A stretch of DNA of 64,000 nt from PALSA-607 sp963825425 (lineage in GTDB: Bacteria > Actinomycetota > Actinomycetes > Acidothermales > Acidothermaceae), in contig CAWGTF010000015.1 in the NCBI GenBank assembly GCA_963825425.1, positions 310,001 through 374,000 on the forward strand, written 5' to 3'. Under the pieces are notes generated by a model that had not been told where the DNA came from, ran no database searches, and saw only the letters and a list, made by a program, of their open reading frames with translations. Both the position numbers and the translations under genes were made by a program. Shown piece by piece: positions 7,546 through 17,733 of this stretch. Each line of letters starts with the position of its first letter. Position 1 is the stretch's first letter.

Positions 7546-9198
7546 TTAGATCTCGTCGCCGGCGAGTACGTCGTCGGCGTCGATGATGCGATACGCGTAG
7601 CCCTGCTCTGCAAGGAATCGTTGGCGATGCGCGGCGTAGTCCTGGTCGATCGTGTCGCGCGCGACGACCGCGTAGAAACGTGCGGTGCGACCGTCGTGTT
7701 TAGGTCGCAGCAGCCGGCCCAAGCGCTGCGCTTCTTCTTGGCGCGATCCGAACGATCCCGACACCTGGATCGCGACTGACGCCTCCGGCAGGTCGATCGA
7801 GAAGTTCGCCACTTTCGATACGACGAGCGTGGTGATCTCACCGGTCCGGAACGCGTCGTACAGTCGCTCGCGCTCCTTCACCGTCGTCTCACCCTTGATG
7901 ACCGGGACGCCGAGGCGCTCGCCCAATTCGTCGAGCTGGTCGAGATATTGGCCGATGACGAGCAACTGGTCGCCGACGTGGCGGGCGGCCAGCGCCTCGA
8001 TCACCTTCATCTTGGTCTCGGTCGTGGCCGCGAGCCGGTAGCGCTCCTCCGGTTCGGCGGTCGCGTACAACAACCGCTCGTGCTCGGTGAGGGTCACTCG
8101 CACTTCGACGCAATCGGCCGGCGCGATGTAGCCCTGCGCCTCGATGTCCTTCCAGGGCGCGTCGTAGCGCTTCGGACCGATCAGGCTGAACACGTCACCC
8201 TCGCGGCCGTCCTCGCGCACCAACGTCGCCGTCAGCCCCAACCGCCGACGCGACTGAATGTCGGCGGTGAACCGAAAGATCGGCGCCGGCAGCAGGTGCA
8301 CCTCGTCGTAGATGATCAGGCCCCAGTCGCGCTCGTCGAACAGTTCGAGGTGCGCGTAGACGCCTTTGCGACGGGTCGTCATGACCTGGTACGTCGCGAT
8401 CGTGACGGGGCGAATTTCCTTCTTGGCACCGGAATATTCGCCGATCTCGTCTTCGGTGAGCGACGTGCGCTTCAGCAGTTCGTGACGCCACTGGCGAGCT
8501 GCGACGGTGTTCGTCACCAGGATCAACGTCGTGGCCTGCGCGCGAGCCATTGCAGCAGCGCCGACGATGGTTTTGCCGGCACCGCACGGCAACACGACGA
8601 CACCAGAGCCGCCGTGCCAGAAACCCTCGACGGCTTCGAGTTGGTAGGGCCGGATCGCCCAGCCGTCCTCGTGCAGCGCGATCGCATGCGCCTCGCCATC
8701 GACGTAACCGGCGAGGTCTTCGGCCGGCCAGCCGAGCTTGAGCAACACCTGCTTGAGGTGACCTCGCTCGCTCGGATGAATGACGACAGCGTCGTCATCA
8801 AGACGGACGCCGATCATGGGCGCAACCTTCGGGCTGCGCAGCACTTCCTCGAGGACCGCGCGATCGACCGAACGCAGCACCAGCCCGTGCGCGGGATCGT
8901 TGGTGAGTTGCAGTCGGCCGTAGCGGGCCATCGTCTCGGCGACGTCGATCAGCAGCGCGTGCGGCACTGCGTAGCGGCTGTACTTCAGCAGCGCGTCGAC
9001 GACTTCTTCGGCATCGTGTCCGGCCGCCCGCGCATTCCAGAGACCCAAAGGCGTGAGGCGGTAGGTGTGGACGTGCTCGGGAGAACGCTCGAGTTCGGCG
9101 AACGGCGCGATCGCCCGCCGGCACTCCCCGGCCAGTTCGTGCTCGACCTCGAGCAGCAGCGTCTTGTCGGATTGAACGATCAGCGGGCCGTCGGTCAC
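7546..9198 (-). CDS. XPB-like superfamily 2 DNA repair helicase
   Basis: A 550-residue ATP-dependent 3'-5' DNA helicase of the bacterial XPB/Ssl2 type. The frame holds all helicase motifs in order: Walker A PCGAGKTI, the DEVH box in IIYDEVHLLP, motif III GLTATLVREDGRE, and motif VI QRLGRLLRPK. The length equals that of mycobacterial XPB. The start is GTG 9198, which overlaps the stop of the upstream helicase-associated gene as GTGA (9195-9198). The much longer open frame that runs on to 11163 joins it to the upstream gene only because of a frameshift there and is not a fusion. Role: DNA unwinding in repair or transcription-linked processes. Confidence 0.95.
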   Translation of the reverse strand: MTDGPLIVQSDKTLLLEVEHELAGECRRAIAPFAELERSPEHVHTYRLTPLGLWNARAAGHDAEEVVDALLKYSRYAVPHALLIDVAETMARYGRLQLTNDPAHGLVLRSVDRAVLEEVLRSPKVAPMIGVRLDDDAVVIHPSERGHLKQVLLKLGWPAEDLAGYVDGEAHAIALHEDGWAIRPYQLEAVEGFWHGGSGVVVLPCGAGKTIVGAAAMARAQATTLILVTNTVAARQWRHELLKRTSLTEDEIGEYSGAKKEIRPVTIATYQVMTTRRKGVYAHLELFDERDWGLIIYDEVHLLPAPIFRFTADIQSRRRLGLTATLVREDGREGDVFSLIGPKRYDAPWKDIEAQGYIAPADCVEVRVTLTEHERLLYATAEPEERYRLAATTETKMKVIEALAARHVGDQLLVIGQYLDQLDELGERLGVPVIKGETTVKERERLYDAFRTGEITTLVVSKVANFSIDLPEASVAIQVSGSFGSRQEEAQRLGRLLRPKHDGRTARFYAVVARDTIDQDYAAHRQRFLAEQGYAYRIIDADDVLAGDEI

Positions 9199-11725
9199 TG
9201 AGCCATTGTCCCAGGTGTCGACTCGTCGGCGTTGGCGACGATCTCGCCATCGGTCAGTTCGGCGACTCCGGTGATGCGGTGCACCGCGAACGTCCGCGGT
9301 TCGTCGCGTCGGTAGTCGAACGCGGTGAGGTACCCACCGGAGAGCCGTTGCGGCTCGATGATCCGGTTGCTCGCCTGGCCCTGCGCGTTGAGGTAGCCGA
9401 TCCAGACAGCACGACCGGCCGTCACCGCATCCTGCAAGAACCGCCAAGGTCTCACTGGACGCCGAGTGCGGCACGACGTCCGATATCGCACCGCCGACGA
9501 CCAGGCCGCGGCTCGACGTCACCGCCCGGTCGCCGCCGCGAATCGCTTTGACCGCGACGGAGACGACCGAAGCGGCGGGCGCCGCAAGCTCGGGACGTCG
9601 CCGAAGAGGCCGCGGCCGCGCGGGGGCTCGACCTGCATCTGGACGGCGGAGCAGCAACGCGCCGTCCGGACTTTCCGCGGCAGGGGCGTAGCCGACCTCG
9701 CGCAGCCGTTCGGCGACTCGCTCGGGCGCCAGCGGGCTGACTAAGACAGACGGCGCCAGCCGGCGCAGCCGCAGGCTTTCGACCCGGCGGTCGGCGAGCA
9801 CCTCGTTCAGCAGCCCGTCGTCGTCGCAGCGAACGTACGAACCGGCGAGCCCGATCCGGATCCGCCCGTGCCTGCGGGCGACGTCGTCGATGAGATAGCT
9901 CAGCGGCTGCGGAACCGGAGTGCGCGACCGGGCAGCCAGCAACGCGTGCAGGTCGGCCGCACTGCGCCCGGCGTCGAGCGCCCGCCGGATCGACGTGTCG
10001 CTGAACCGAAAGACGGTCGCGCCCCCGGTCGACTCGATGTCGGCGGTCATCGCGAGTTCGCGGGCTAGGTCACTCTCGAGCGGTCCGGGCGCGACTGCGG
10101 TGAGGTCGGCTTGCAGCAGTACGTGGTCGAGCGGTTTCGGCAGCAGTACGTCGAGCAGCGCTGTGGCCTCGGCCGCAGGATCGGCACCCGCGGCGGCCAT
10201 CTCGGCGTCCGTGTCGGCGTAGAGGCCGGCGCACAACGGCCGGGCGAAGGACGACAGTGCGCCGCGACCGGTCAGGCCAAGCAGCTCGGCCTCTTCGAGC
10301 GTCCAGCTAGCGAGGTCGTCGCGCAGTCGCCCGCCACGGCGGGGCCATGACCAGCGCAGCGACTCGTTGATCGACTCGGCGGTCGGAGCCTCGCCGGCGC
10401 TCGCTCGGAGCAGGATCTCGAGGACCTCGCGGCGCACGACCGGTGCCAGCGCCCGATCGAGGTCGCCGCCGAGCGCATTCGCAGCCGGCTGCTGTCGCTC
10501 GACCTCCTCGCGGCCCGCAAGGATGAACGGCGCTTCACGACGACCGACCAACCCCGGCACCCGGGTTGTGACCAGCCATGCACTGACGAGGATCAGCCAG
10601 CGGTCGGCGATCGACTTCGCCAGCCAGAGGTCGTACCCGGTGGTCGGCAGCCAGCTGTCGGCCGTCTCGCCGTCGGGGGCGATCAGGCCCGCGGCGTGCG
10701 CCACCTCGATAAGCAGCGCGGCGCCCCGTTCGTCGAGTTCGAGCTCACGTGCCGTACGACGCAATTCGCGGACGCCGAGGCCGCCCGCCCGCAACACGCC
10801 CGGCGGCTCGACACCCCAACGTTCTAGCAGTGCTTCAACCAGCCGGACGACGGTGAAAGCTTGCCCGGCGGCGCTCCCATCGACGTCCGCCTGCTTGTGC
10901 TTGGTGCTTTGACTTGTCGGCGGATCGAGCTCGACGGCGCCGAACGCGCGGCCGCCGCGCACCTGCATCGCGACCTCGCGCGGCAGCACCACGGTGAAGT
11001 CGTCGACCGCGATCAGCAGCGCGTGCGCGAGCAGCCAGCGCACGGGCGAATCGGCGCTGGCCGCGTCAACCGGACGCCGCGCTGAGGGGATCCGACCGGT
11101 CGGTGGGCCGACCGCGAGCAGGTCGACGACTTCGCGGGCAGCCGCCGGCGCACGGTCGAGCAACTCGCTGAGCTTGAGCTGGGTCTTCGAGCATGCCTGC
11201 TAGCGCGTCGACGCCAGCGGCGGCGGCCGCGATGCTCAGCGTCGGATCGCTGACGCTCGCAAGGCCCAGGTCGGCGAGCATGCTGGCGAGCTGGCTGCGC
11301 GAAACATGTTCGAGCAACGTGCGCGCGGGTGGCCCGAGGGCTGCGGGTGTCGGCATCAGATCGCGGACGACGGGGAGCAGCCGCAGCTGATCATCGCGAC
11401 CCCAGACCACCATCGCTTGCCGTAACCGGTCGAGCGCGTTCGTGAGCTGGGGCGGTGTGACGTTGAGCAGCGCGGCCAGTGCCTGGACGTCGGTCGGGTC
11501 AGGCGACAACACCATCGCCTCGGCGACCTGCAGGGCGCCCACGTCGAGTCGGTCGAGCGCGATCTCGACGGATGCCCGCCCGGCTGTGCGTGCCGCCAGC
11601 ACCTCGATATCGGATGGGACGGGGTGCAGCAGGTCGGGCCGGGCCATGAGCAGCCGCCCAAGATCGTCGTCAGGCTGCTCACGCAACCAGTTGACGAGAT
11701 CGACCTGGGCTGTGCTCATCCGCAC
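9195..11725 (-). CDS. Helicase-associated protein with C-terminal WYL-like domain, frameshifted
   Basis: A protein of about 840 residues, co-transcribed with and overlapping the XPB gene. This is the family annotated as helicase C-terminal or XPB/Ssl2 N-terminal-domain proteins. The first part (VNWLREQPDDDLGRLL onward) is in one frame. The sequence then moves to a second frame near 11160-11200 and to a third near 9440-9475. The last part, AVWIGYLNAQGQ then RIIEPQRLSGGYLTAFDY, is WYL-like. All three segments belong to the same known protein layout, so the breaks look like single-base errors. Function is unknown; the fixed pairing with XPB suggests an accessory or regulatory subunit. The start could be 11725 or 11719. 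Confidence 0.8.
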
Positions 11726-11736
11726 AACGTTAGTCG

Positions 11737-11778
11737 GTCCCCAGCTACCGCCGCGTTGTCGCGAGCGGTGCTGGGGAC
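11737..11778. terminator. Hairpin between DUF3352 and helicase-associated genes
   Basis: A perfect 9-base stem, GTCCCCAGC at 11737-11745 with GCTGGGGAC at 11770-11778, with a further CCGC/GCGG pairing inside. It lies after the stop of the DUF3352 gene and before the start of the next leftward gene, so it is a likely terminator. Confidence 0.6.
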
Positions 11779-11790
11779 ACAGCGACCTGC

Positions 11791-13509
11791 TTAGTTGACG
11801 GTTACTCGAACGCTGAAGGCGACGTCGCTGCCGTCGATGGCCTCGTACGCGCCGATGCCAGTCAGGTGCTGGAGGTCGCTGGGCACCGTGCTGCCGACCT
11901 TCGGCCAGATCCCGGCGAGGTTGACGTAGGCAGCCGCGACGACCTGGTCCGGCATGCCCGACATCGCCGTCTTGAAGCCTGAGTCGTTGCCGAGCGCACC
12001 GGTCGCGGCGGCGTCGTTGGTGACGATGACCTTTGAACCGGACGCCGTAGCGGTGGTCGAGATGCCGTTCTTCGTCAGCAGCCCGGTGAGCGCTTGTGCG
12101 GTCTTGAGCCCCTTGGCAACGTCGGTCGGTTCCGCGATTGCCGTGAACTTTGCCTTGGCGCCGTCGGCAGGAACGCCGTCGAGGCCGATCGCGACATTGT
12201 TGCCGAGCAGGTTGATCGCGTCGCCCGGCAGGCTGATCCCCAGCTGCGCGCTAGCAGCATCGAGTTCTGCCTTGATACCGAGCGATGCGAGCGGTCCGGA
12301 TTCGAGTGTGGAGAGGTCCTTGCTGATTGCGCTGCCGATATTGGACGCTGCTACGCCAGCGACTGACCCGGACGGCAGCTGGCCGAGCAGCGTGCCGGCG
12401 TCGCCGTTGTGCACCCCGCCCATGTCGACCCCGAAAACGCGGCCGCTGATCGAGGCATAGCCGGCCTGCAGTGATAGACCGACTGCCAGTCGGCCAGTGA
12501 CCTTGGCCGCACCGCTGGTCAAGCTTTGAATGCCGCCGAGGTGCGCGAGACCAAGAACGCTCGTGGTACCCAGACCGCTGGCAGGCACCAGACCGCTGCT
12601 GTCGCCCGTGCCGCTGCTGTCGCTCGTGCCGCTGCCGCTGTTGCTCATGCCGCTGCCGCTGCCGCTGAGATCCATGCTCTGGATGCTGCTGAGCGCGCTG
12701 GCTTCGGCCTGACTGACGTACTTGGCTAGTGCCCCGAGGTCGGCCCACGCGGTCACGATCCGGTCGCCGCCCAGCGTCGCCACGTCGCTGGCGTACTGAT
12801 TGCTTGCCGTGATGCTGGAGGTGCGGGCTGCAGCGATCGCCGCATCGACCGCAGCCTGCGACGGCCCAACGACTGCATAGTCACCCTCAACGTCGAATCC
12901 GGGCGTGCCGCTGGAGTCGCTCGACGTGTGGATCAGTTTCGTGAGGCCGACCTTCGCCAATGCGGCGTCCTTCACTTGGAGGATGCCGACGGGTTGCACC
13001 TTGCCGCTCGCGTCGGGGTACAGCGCGACCGCGACCCGATCACCGAGCCATGGCTTGATGTCGGTCGCATAGTCGATCTCGCTGGAGGACCGGTCGAAGG
13101 CCGCGCTGAGGAGGCTGTCCTTCAGCTGGTCGGCGCTCGTGACGTGGGGAGCATGGGGGAAGTTCCGCTCGAATCGCAGCGCAGCGACCTTCTCCGACGC
13201 GGCCGGGTCGAGATCGATCTTGATGTAGGCGATCGACGAGGCGGGTGCCCACTCGTCAGGCTGAGCGCCTGAGCTCGCGAGCTTGTGGTAGCCGACGTAG
13301 GCAACCCCGCCACCGATGACGGCGAGCACCGCGACCAGGCTGACAACGATGGCGCCGAGATTGCGGCGGGGCCGCTCGATCGGGCCGCTGGCGAGGATGT
13401 CGGCGCCGCCCAAGCCGCCTGAACCGCTGGACAGCAACTCGCCGCTCAGCCCTCCGGAGGCGTCGTCGCGGTAGGGGCTGTGGTCGCTGGTGGGCTCGTT
13501 GTCGCTCAT
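11791..13509 (-). CDS. DUF3352-domain membrane-anchored protein
   Basis: A protein of about 572 residues with a short cytoplasmic N-terminus, one transmembrane helix near residues 50-75 (NLGAIVVSLVAVLAVIGGGVA), and a large external part of the DUF3352 family. The external part begins with the typical segment PASSIAYIKIDLDP and ends with repeated beta-rich units. A low-complexity Ser/Gly/Thr linker sits in the middle, near residues 285-310. The function of DUF3352 is unknown. The start MSDNEP at 13509 is preferred; an in-frame ATG at 13527 is also possible. It is divergent from the cold-shock gene. Confidence 0.8.
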   Translation of the reverse strand: MSDNEPTSDHSPYRDDASGGLSGELLSSGSGGLGGADILASGPIERPRRNLGAIVVSLVAVLAVIGGGVAYVGYHKLASSGAQPDEWAPASSIAYIKIDLDPAASEKVAALRFERNFPHAPHVTSADQLKDSLLSAAFDRSSSEIDYATDIKPWLGDRVAVALYPDASGKVQPVGILQVKDAALAKVGLTKLIHTSSDSSGTPGFDVEGDYAVVGPSQAAVDAAIAAARTSSITASNQYASDVATLGGDRIVTAWADLGALAKYVSQAEASALSSIQSMDLSGSGSGMSNSGSGTSDSSGTGDSSGLVPASGLGTTSVLGLAHLGGIQSLTSGAAKVTGRLAVGLSLQAGYASISGRVFGVDMGGVHNGDAGTLLGQLPSGSVAGVAASNIGSAISKDLSTLESGPLASLGIKAELDAASAQLGISLPGDAINLLGNNVAIGLDGVPADGAKAKFTAIAEPTDVAKGLKTAQALTGLLTKNGISTTATASGSKVIVTNDAAATGALGNDSGFKTAMSGMPDQVVAAAYVNLAGIWPKVGSTVPSDLQHLTGIGAYEAIDGSDVAFSVRVTVN

Positions 13510-13647
13510 CCAGCTATTCTCGGGCATCGCCGTACCGCTCTGTAGCGCTGTTCAACACATTGGTGCGTAGTCGTTTGTGCCGCTAGCCTGGCATGTCCAC
13601 AGTGTTTGCATCCCATTCATTTGCACGACTTTTCGAAAGGGCTTCCC

Positions 13648-14043
13648 GTGCCTACCGGCAAGGTCAAGTGGTACGACACCGACAAGGGCTTCGGCTTTGT
13701 CTCCCGCGACGACGGCGGTGACGTCTTCGTGCATGCCTCGGCCCTGCCGTCGGGTCTTGAGGCACTGAAGCCGGGCAGCCGGGTCGAGTTCGGTGTTGCC
13801 GAAGGCAAGCGCGGTGAGCAGGCATTGTCGATCCGCGTGCTCGACACCCCGCCGTCGCTGGTCGCCTCCCAGGCCCAGGCGCAGCGCAAGAAGCCCGACG
13901 AGATGGTCGTCATCGTCGAAGACCTGATCAAGCTGCTCGACGGGATCTCCAACAGCCTGCGCCGCGACCGCTACCCCGACAAGGCGACCGGCCACAAGGT
14001 GGCCACCGTCCTGCGCGTAGTAGCCGACGACCTCGACCAGTAA
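13648..14043 (+). CDS. Cold-shock-domain RNA-binding protein with C-terminal extension
   Basis: A 131-residue protein. Residues 1-65 form the cold-shock domain with RNP1 (KGFGFV) and RNP2 (VFVHAS), which bind single-stranded RNA or DNA. A charged helical extension of about 65 residues follows (RKKPDEMVVIVEDLIKLLDG), as in the longer actinobacterial Csp proteins. The start is GTG 13648, six bases after GAAAGGG. It is the first gene of a block that in many actinobacteria leads to the mqn genes and DUF3027. Confidence 0.95.
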   Translation: MPTGKVKWYDTDKGFGFVSRDDGGDVFVHASALPSGLEALKPGSRVEFGVAEGKRGEQALSIRVLDTPPSLVASQAQAQRKKPDEMVVIVEDLIKLLDGISNSLRRDRYPDKATGHKVATVLRVVADDLDQ

Positions 14044-14129
14044 GTTCGGCGCTTTCCGGTCGTCGCAATGCTCGGCCGCTGACGCAACCTCCTGACACTT
14101 CGAGGCGTTCTTGGCCCGAGGTGATCCGG

Positions 14130-15421
14130 ATGGTGCGTGCAGGTCGCCTGGCAGCGGCGGTCGCGTGTGCTTGGCGCGGCTGCGTGCGGTGTGCCGCACA
14201 CCACGGCGTCGCAACCGTCCCGGATTCCGAGCGCCGTCGTACGCGGCTAGTTCGGCGGCGGCGAGCAGTGCGCCCGTCGAGAGTGCGCCGGCCGACAATG
14301 CGCCGGCGTCCAGCCCACCTCCCGTTGTTGCGGCGCCGCCGAAACCAATCAACCCGCCGCCCGCGGACGTCGGCGATCTGCAGCAATTCACCCAGGTGTC
14401 GGCAACGACGTGGTGGGCAAGCGTCGTCAGCAACCTCACGAACGAGACGTTCGTCGTACGGACGGTCGATGGCGGCCGGAGCTGGCAGGACGTGACTCCA
14501 CCCGTTGCCGCATTGCGCTCGAACGGCGACCCGATCAGCGACGTCCGATCGGCGCAGACCGCGTGGCTGGGAGCCGCGACCGAGGACCCCGCCTCGCCTA
14601 TCCCGTTGTACCGCACGGACGACGGCGGCCAATCGTGGCAGCAAGTCGGCACGCTGCCACCGGACTGCACGCTCCAGTTCGTGGACGTGTCCAACGGCTG
14701 GTGCTACGGGTTGCAGGGCGCGGCGGGCTCGATGGGTGTCGAGATTTACCGCACCGAGAACGGCGGATTGACCTGGCAGCTGATTTCCAAGACCACCGGC
14801 GACGGCACTCCATCCACCGTCGGCGCATTGCCGTTCGGGTGCGACAAGTCACTTACATTCACGCCTCAGGGCGTCGGTTGGGCGTCGAGTTTCTGCGCGG
14901 GTGGTGGCCCCTATCTCGAGATCAGCACGGACGGCGGGGCGCGTTGGCATGCGGTTACGCCGCCGCCGTTTCCTGCTACGGCGGACGCGTCGGAAGGTGA
15001 GGGTCTCAGCATCCCGGTCGCAAGCGGTGAGGACGTCGCCGTCGCGGACCTGGGTGCGCTCGGTCCAGGTGGGAGTGCGATCGACACGAGCTCTGACAGT
15101 GGCAAGTCGTGGCGAATCCATCCGCTGCCAACTGCGCCCAGCAACAGCTACTGGAACGTCGATCTCATCGATCCCGCTCATTGGCGAGCAACCGACGGCA
15201 GCGTGATCATCTCCACCGACGACGCCGGCGCGCATTGGCAACGTTGGACGCCCGACATCGCCATGCACGACCAGGTCGGAACGTTGAATCTCGACTTCAT
15301 TTCACCTGACATCGGCACGGCCAGCGATCCCGCAAACCACAGTCCGCTGTGGTCAACCACCGACGGCGGCAAGACCTGGGCCAGGGTGGCGATCCTCGCT
15401 GGCCCCTACGTGGTGAAGTAG
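14130..15421 (+). CDS. Putative lipoprotein with BNR/sortilin-like beta-propeller repeats, frameshifted
   Basis: Most of the gene is in one clean frame, with repeated Asp-box-like units (TVDGGRSWQDV, RTDDGGQSWQQV, RTENGGLTWQLI, STDGGARWHAV, TTDGGKTWARV), a beta-propeller of the BNR/YCF48 type. The 5' end is spread over three frames. MVRAGRLAAAVACA is in the first. LGAAACGVPHTTASQPS, with a lipobox and Cys at 14185-14187, is in the second. YAASSAAASSAPVES is in the third. Read together they form a normal lipoprotein signal and linker, so two indels (about 14165-14172 and 14235-14248) are inferred. GAGGTG precedes ATG 14130. It is probably anchored on the outer face of the membrane; its ligand is unknown. 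Confidence 0.75.
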
Positions 15422-15422
15422 G

Positions 15423-16226
15423 TCAGCCGCGCTCGGCGGTATAGAGCACGCCGGTCCGGCGGGAGAGGGTTGGCCCGACCGTCGTGGCCTCGCCGATTAG
15501 GTCGTTCATTGACTCTTCGTCGAGGCCGGCGCGAAGTTCGTCGACGTTGGCGAGCCAGGTGTCGTACATCCGCTGGAGGTCCTCGCGCCAGTGCGGGATC
15601 TCTACGCGTCCAACGACACTGAGGCCGCCCGCGCGGATGATCGGCCCCCAATCGGGAACCGCACCTTCCCGCTCGGGATCGTCGCTCTCGTCGGCAGTGA
15701 AAACGAATCGACCGCCGGGCCGCAGTATTCGTGCCATCTCCGTGAAAACGGCGACCCGGTCGGTCGCGAAGAACACCGCATCTGCGCAGACGACGCCATC
15801 AGCCGCACCCGAGGCGAGTCCCGTCCCAGCGAGATCACCCACAACGAAAGTCGTCTGTTCGACCGGCACGAATTGCGAGGCGCGAGCCGTCGCCTCGGAG
15901 ACCGCCGCCGGTGACCAATCGACGCCCGTGAGCCGTGCACCAGTCGCCCGGGCGAGCCAAAGACCCACTCCCCCTCGGCCGCACGCGAGGTCGACGAGAT
16001 GCTGGCCCGGACCGACTCGCAGTCCGGCGACGAACTGACCGAGGGTCCACCAAGTCGTCATGCCCCACGGCTGGATCTCGTCGGGATAGTCGTCGCCGTA
16101 CGCCTCGCGCGAGAGGCGCCACAGGAGCTCGTTCTTCGCAGTCGTGCCATGGGCCCGATCGAAAGCCTCTGGCGTGATGTCGTCTCGAGGTGGCACAACT
16201 GCCCCGCGTATCGGGCTTTCGCTCAT
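15423..16226 (-). CDS. Class I SAM-dependent methyltransferase
   Basis: A 267-residue methyltransferase with motif I in HLVDLACGRGGVGLWLA, the acidic residue after strand 2 in LTGVDWS, and the post-motif region ADAVFFATDRVAVFTEMARILRP. The substrate is unknown. Its ATG overlaps the mqnD stop as ATGA (16223-16226), so it is the last gene of the MFS-mqnB-mqnD operon. Its position could mean a role in quinone biosynthesis, but it does not look like MenG/UbiE and no evidence ties it to that step. It converges on the lipoprotein gene with one base between. Confidence 0.85.
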   Translation of the reverse strand: MSESPIRGAVVPPRDDITPEAFDRAHGTTAKNELLWRLSREAYGDDYPDEIQPWGMTTWWTLGQFVAGLRVGPGQHLVDLACGRGGVGLWLARATGARLTGVDWSPAAVSEATARASQFVPVEQTTFVVGDLAGTGLASGAADGVVCADAVFFATDRVAVFTEMARILRPGGRFVFTADESDDPEREGAVPDWGPIIRAGGLSVVGRVEIPHWREDLQRMYDTWLANVDELRAGLDEESMNDLIGEATTVGPTLSRRTGVLYTAERG

Positions 16227-17050
16227 GGTCGAGATTGTCGCAGGGCCGCGGGGTCGACAGCGGGAACCAGTCCTTCGGTCGCCGCGCGGTTCAACAATGC
16301 CGAGATCGCGGCGTAGCCCTCATCGCCGAGGTTGACCGAGAATTCGTTGACGTATAAGGCAATATGGCGCGCCTGCACGTCGGGATCCATCTCGCTCGCA
16401 TGCTCAGCCACAAACTGGGCGGACGCCGAGGGGTTGGCGAATGCGTGCTCGACAGAGGCCCGCGCAGCCGACGCCAGCCCACCGACGTCCAACTTGCGTT
16501 TTGCGAGGATCGCACCGAGGGGAATCGGCAATCCGGTGTCGGCCTCCCACCAGGCGCCGAGGTCGACCACGTTCGTCAGGCCGTAGTTGCCGTAGGTGAA
16601 GCGCGCCTCGTGGATCACCAGGCCGGCGTCGAACGTGCCGTCGCGAACGGCCGGCATGATCTGCGGAAACGGCAGCACGCTGATCTCGCCGACGCCCTGA
16701 TCGGCAGCCCACAACCGGAACAGCAGGTAGGCCGTCGTCCGCTCGCCGGGAACCACGATCGATGCGCCGCGCAGATCGCTGCGGCCGGCCGTCAGCACCA
16801 GCGGTCCGCAACCGCGGCCGAGTGCACCGCCGCTCGGCAGCAGCGCGTACTGGTCGAGCAACCACGGCAGCGCGCCGTACGACACCTTCACGACGTCGAA
16901 CTCGCCGCGCTCGGCAGCGCCGTTCGTCACATCGACGTCGGCGAACGTGACGTCGACCGGTGGTGCGCCGGGGATCAGGCCGTGCGTCCATGCGTAGAAC
17001 GCGAACGTGTCATTCGGGCACGGTGAGAAGGCGATCGAGAGTGGCGTCAC
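16223..17050 (-). CDS. mqnD: 1,4-dihydroxy-6-naphthoate synthase (futalosine pathway)
   Basis: A 275-residue protein of the periplasmic-binding-protein fold. MqnD cleaves cyclic dehypoxanthinyl futalosine to 1,4-dihydroxy-6-naphthoate for menaquinone. The hallmark N-terminus SPCPNDTFAFYAWTHGL is present, as are VSYGALPWLL, VPGERTTAYLLFRLW and HEARFTYGNYGL. The start is GTG 17050, overlapping the mqnB stop as GTGA. It forms an operon with mqnB upstream and a methyltransferase downstream. mqnA, mqnC and mqnE are not in the window. Confidence 0.93.
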   Translation of the reverse strand: MTPLSIAFSPCPNDTFAFYAWTHGLIPGAPPVDVTFADVDVTNGAAERGEFDVVKVSYGALPWLLDQYALLPSGGALGRGCGPLVLTAGRSDLRGASIVVPGERTTAYLLFRLWAADQGVGEISVLPFPQIMPAVRDGTFDAGLVIHEARFTYGNYGLTNVVDLGAWWEADTGLPIPLGAILAKRKLDVGGLASAARASVEHAFANPSASAQFVAEHASEMDPDVQARHIALYVNEFSVNLGDEGYAAISALLNRAATEGLVPAVDPAALRQSRP

Positions 17051-17733
17051 GGCAGCGGCTCGCTCAGTAGCGTCGACATGGCATCTGCGAGAGCGCTGAA
17101 CGCCAGCGGAATGTTCCAGGTCGAGATATCGCGTCGCCCGATGATGTTCGAGATCGCCCGGATCTCAGCGACATAGCGCACATCGTGGTTGAAGCGGGCG
17201 GCGGCGACCACGGCGAAGCCCTCCATCGCTTCGGCCAGCGCGCGCGGATAGCGGACGGCGAGCTCGTCGGCGTCCGCGTCGGTGCCGGTCATCGCCGACA
17301 GCGTCAGCACTTCGCCGACCAACACCCGGGCAGCGCTCATGCGATCAACGAGGCGTTGGTCGCCTAACGCGAGTGACGAGTCTTGATCGATGCCGATGTC
17401 GCGCAGGGACATGAACCCGCCGTCGACCCGAACGCCGAGGTCTGCGTAGGTCGCGAGATTGGCAAGGACGACGTCACCGACCTCGACCCGGCCACGAAAG
17501 CCGCCGGCGATACCCGCGCTCGCGACCATCTCGTAATCCATGGCCAGCAGCGTCGCCGTGCCGACCGCTGCTGCCACCGGACCGACGCCGACGCCGAAGG
17601 CGTGGACTTCGCCGGCAGGTGTGTCGACGGCCAGGCCGGGGTAGGCGCCGACGGCGATGTCGCGCGCCGGGCCGAAATTGCGCACCACGGCGTCGCGTTC
17701 TGCCTCGACCGCGCAGATGACGAGAACGCTCAC
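17047..17733 (-). CDS. mqnB: Futalosine hydrolase
   Basis: A 228-residue nucleoside phosphorylase/hydrolase-fold enzyme that releases hypoxanthine from futalosine in the alternative menaquinone pathway. Seen are the N-terminal MSVLVICAVEAERDAV, the glycine-rich SAGIAGGF, and the nucleobase and ribose-site signature AEAMEGFAVVAAA followed by ISNIIGRRD, which carries the catalytic Asp. The start GTG 17733 overlaps the MFS gene stop as GTGA (17730-17733), and its own stop overlaps mqnD, so three genes are translationally coupled. Confidence 0.93.
   Translation of the reverse strand: MSVLVICAVEAERDAVVRNFGPARDIAVGAYPGLAVDTPAGEVHAFGVGVGPVAAAVGTATLLAMDYEMVASAGIAGGFRGRVEVGDVVLANLATYADLGVRVDGGFMSLRDIGIDQDSSLALGDQRLVDRMSAARVLVGEVLTLSAMTGTDADADELAVRYPRALAEAMEGFAVVAAARFNHDVRYVAEIRAISNIIGRRDISTWNIPLAFSALADAMSTLLSEPLP

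Noticed and set aside
7546..11163. A single 1205-residue protein joining XPB helicase to an N-terminal helicase-associated part
   Set aside because: The joined frame arises from an indel near 9440-9475. The XPB part has its own GTG start overlapping the stop of the neighbour, and the neighbour's WYL end is found in another frame.
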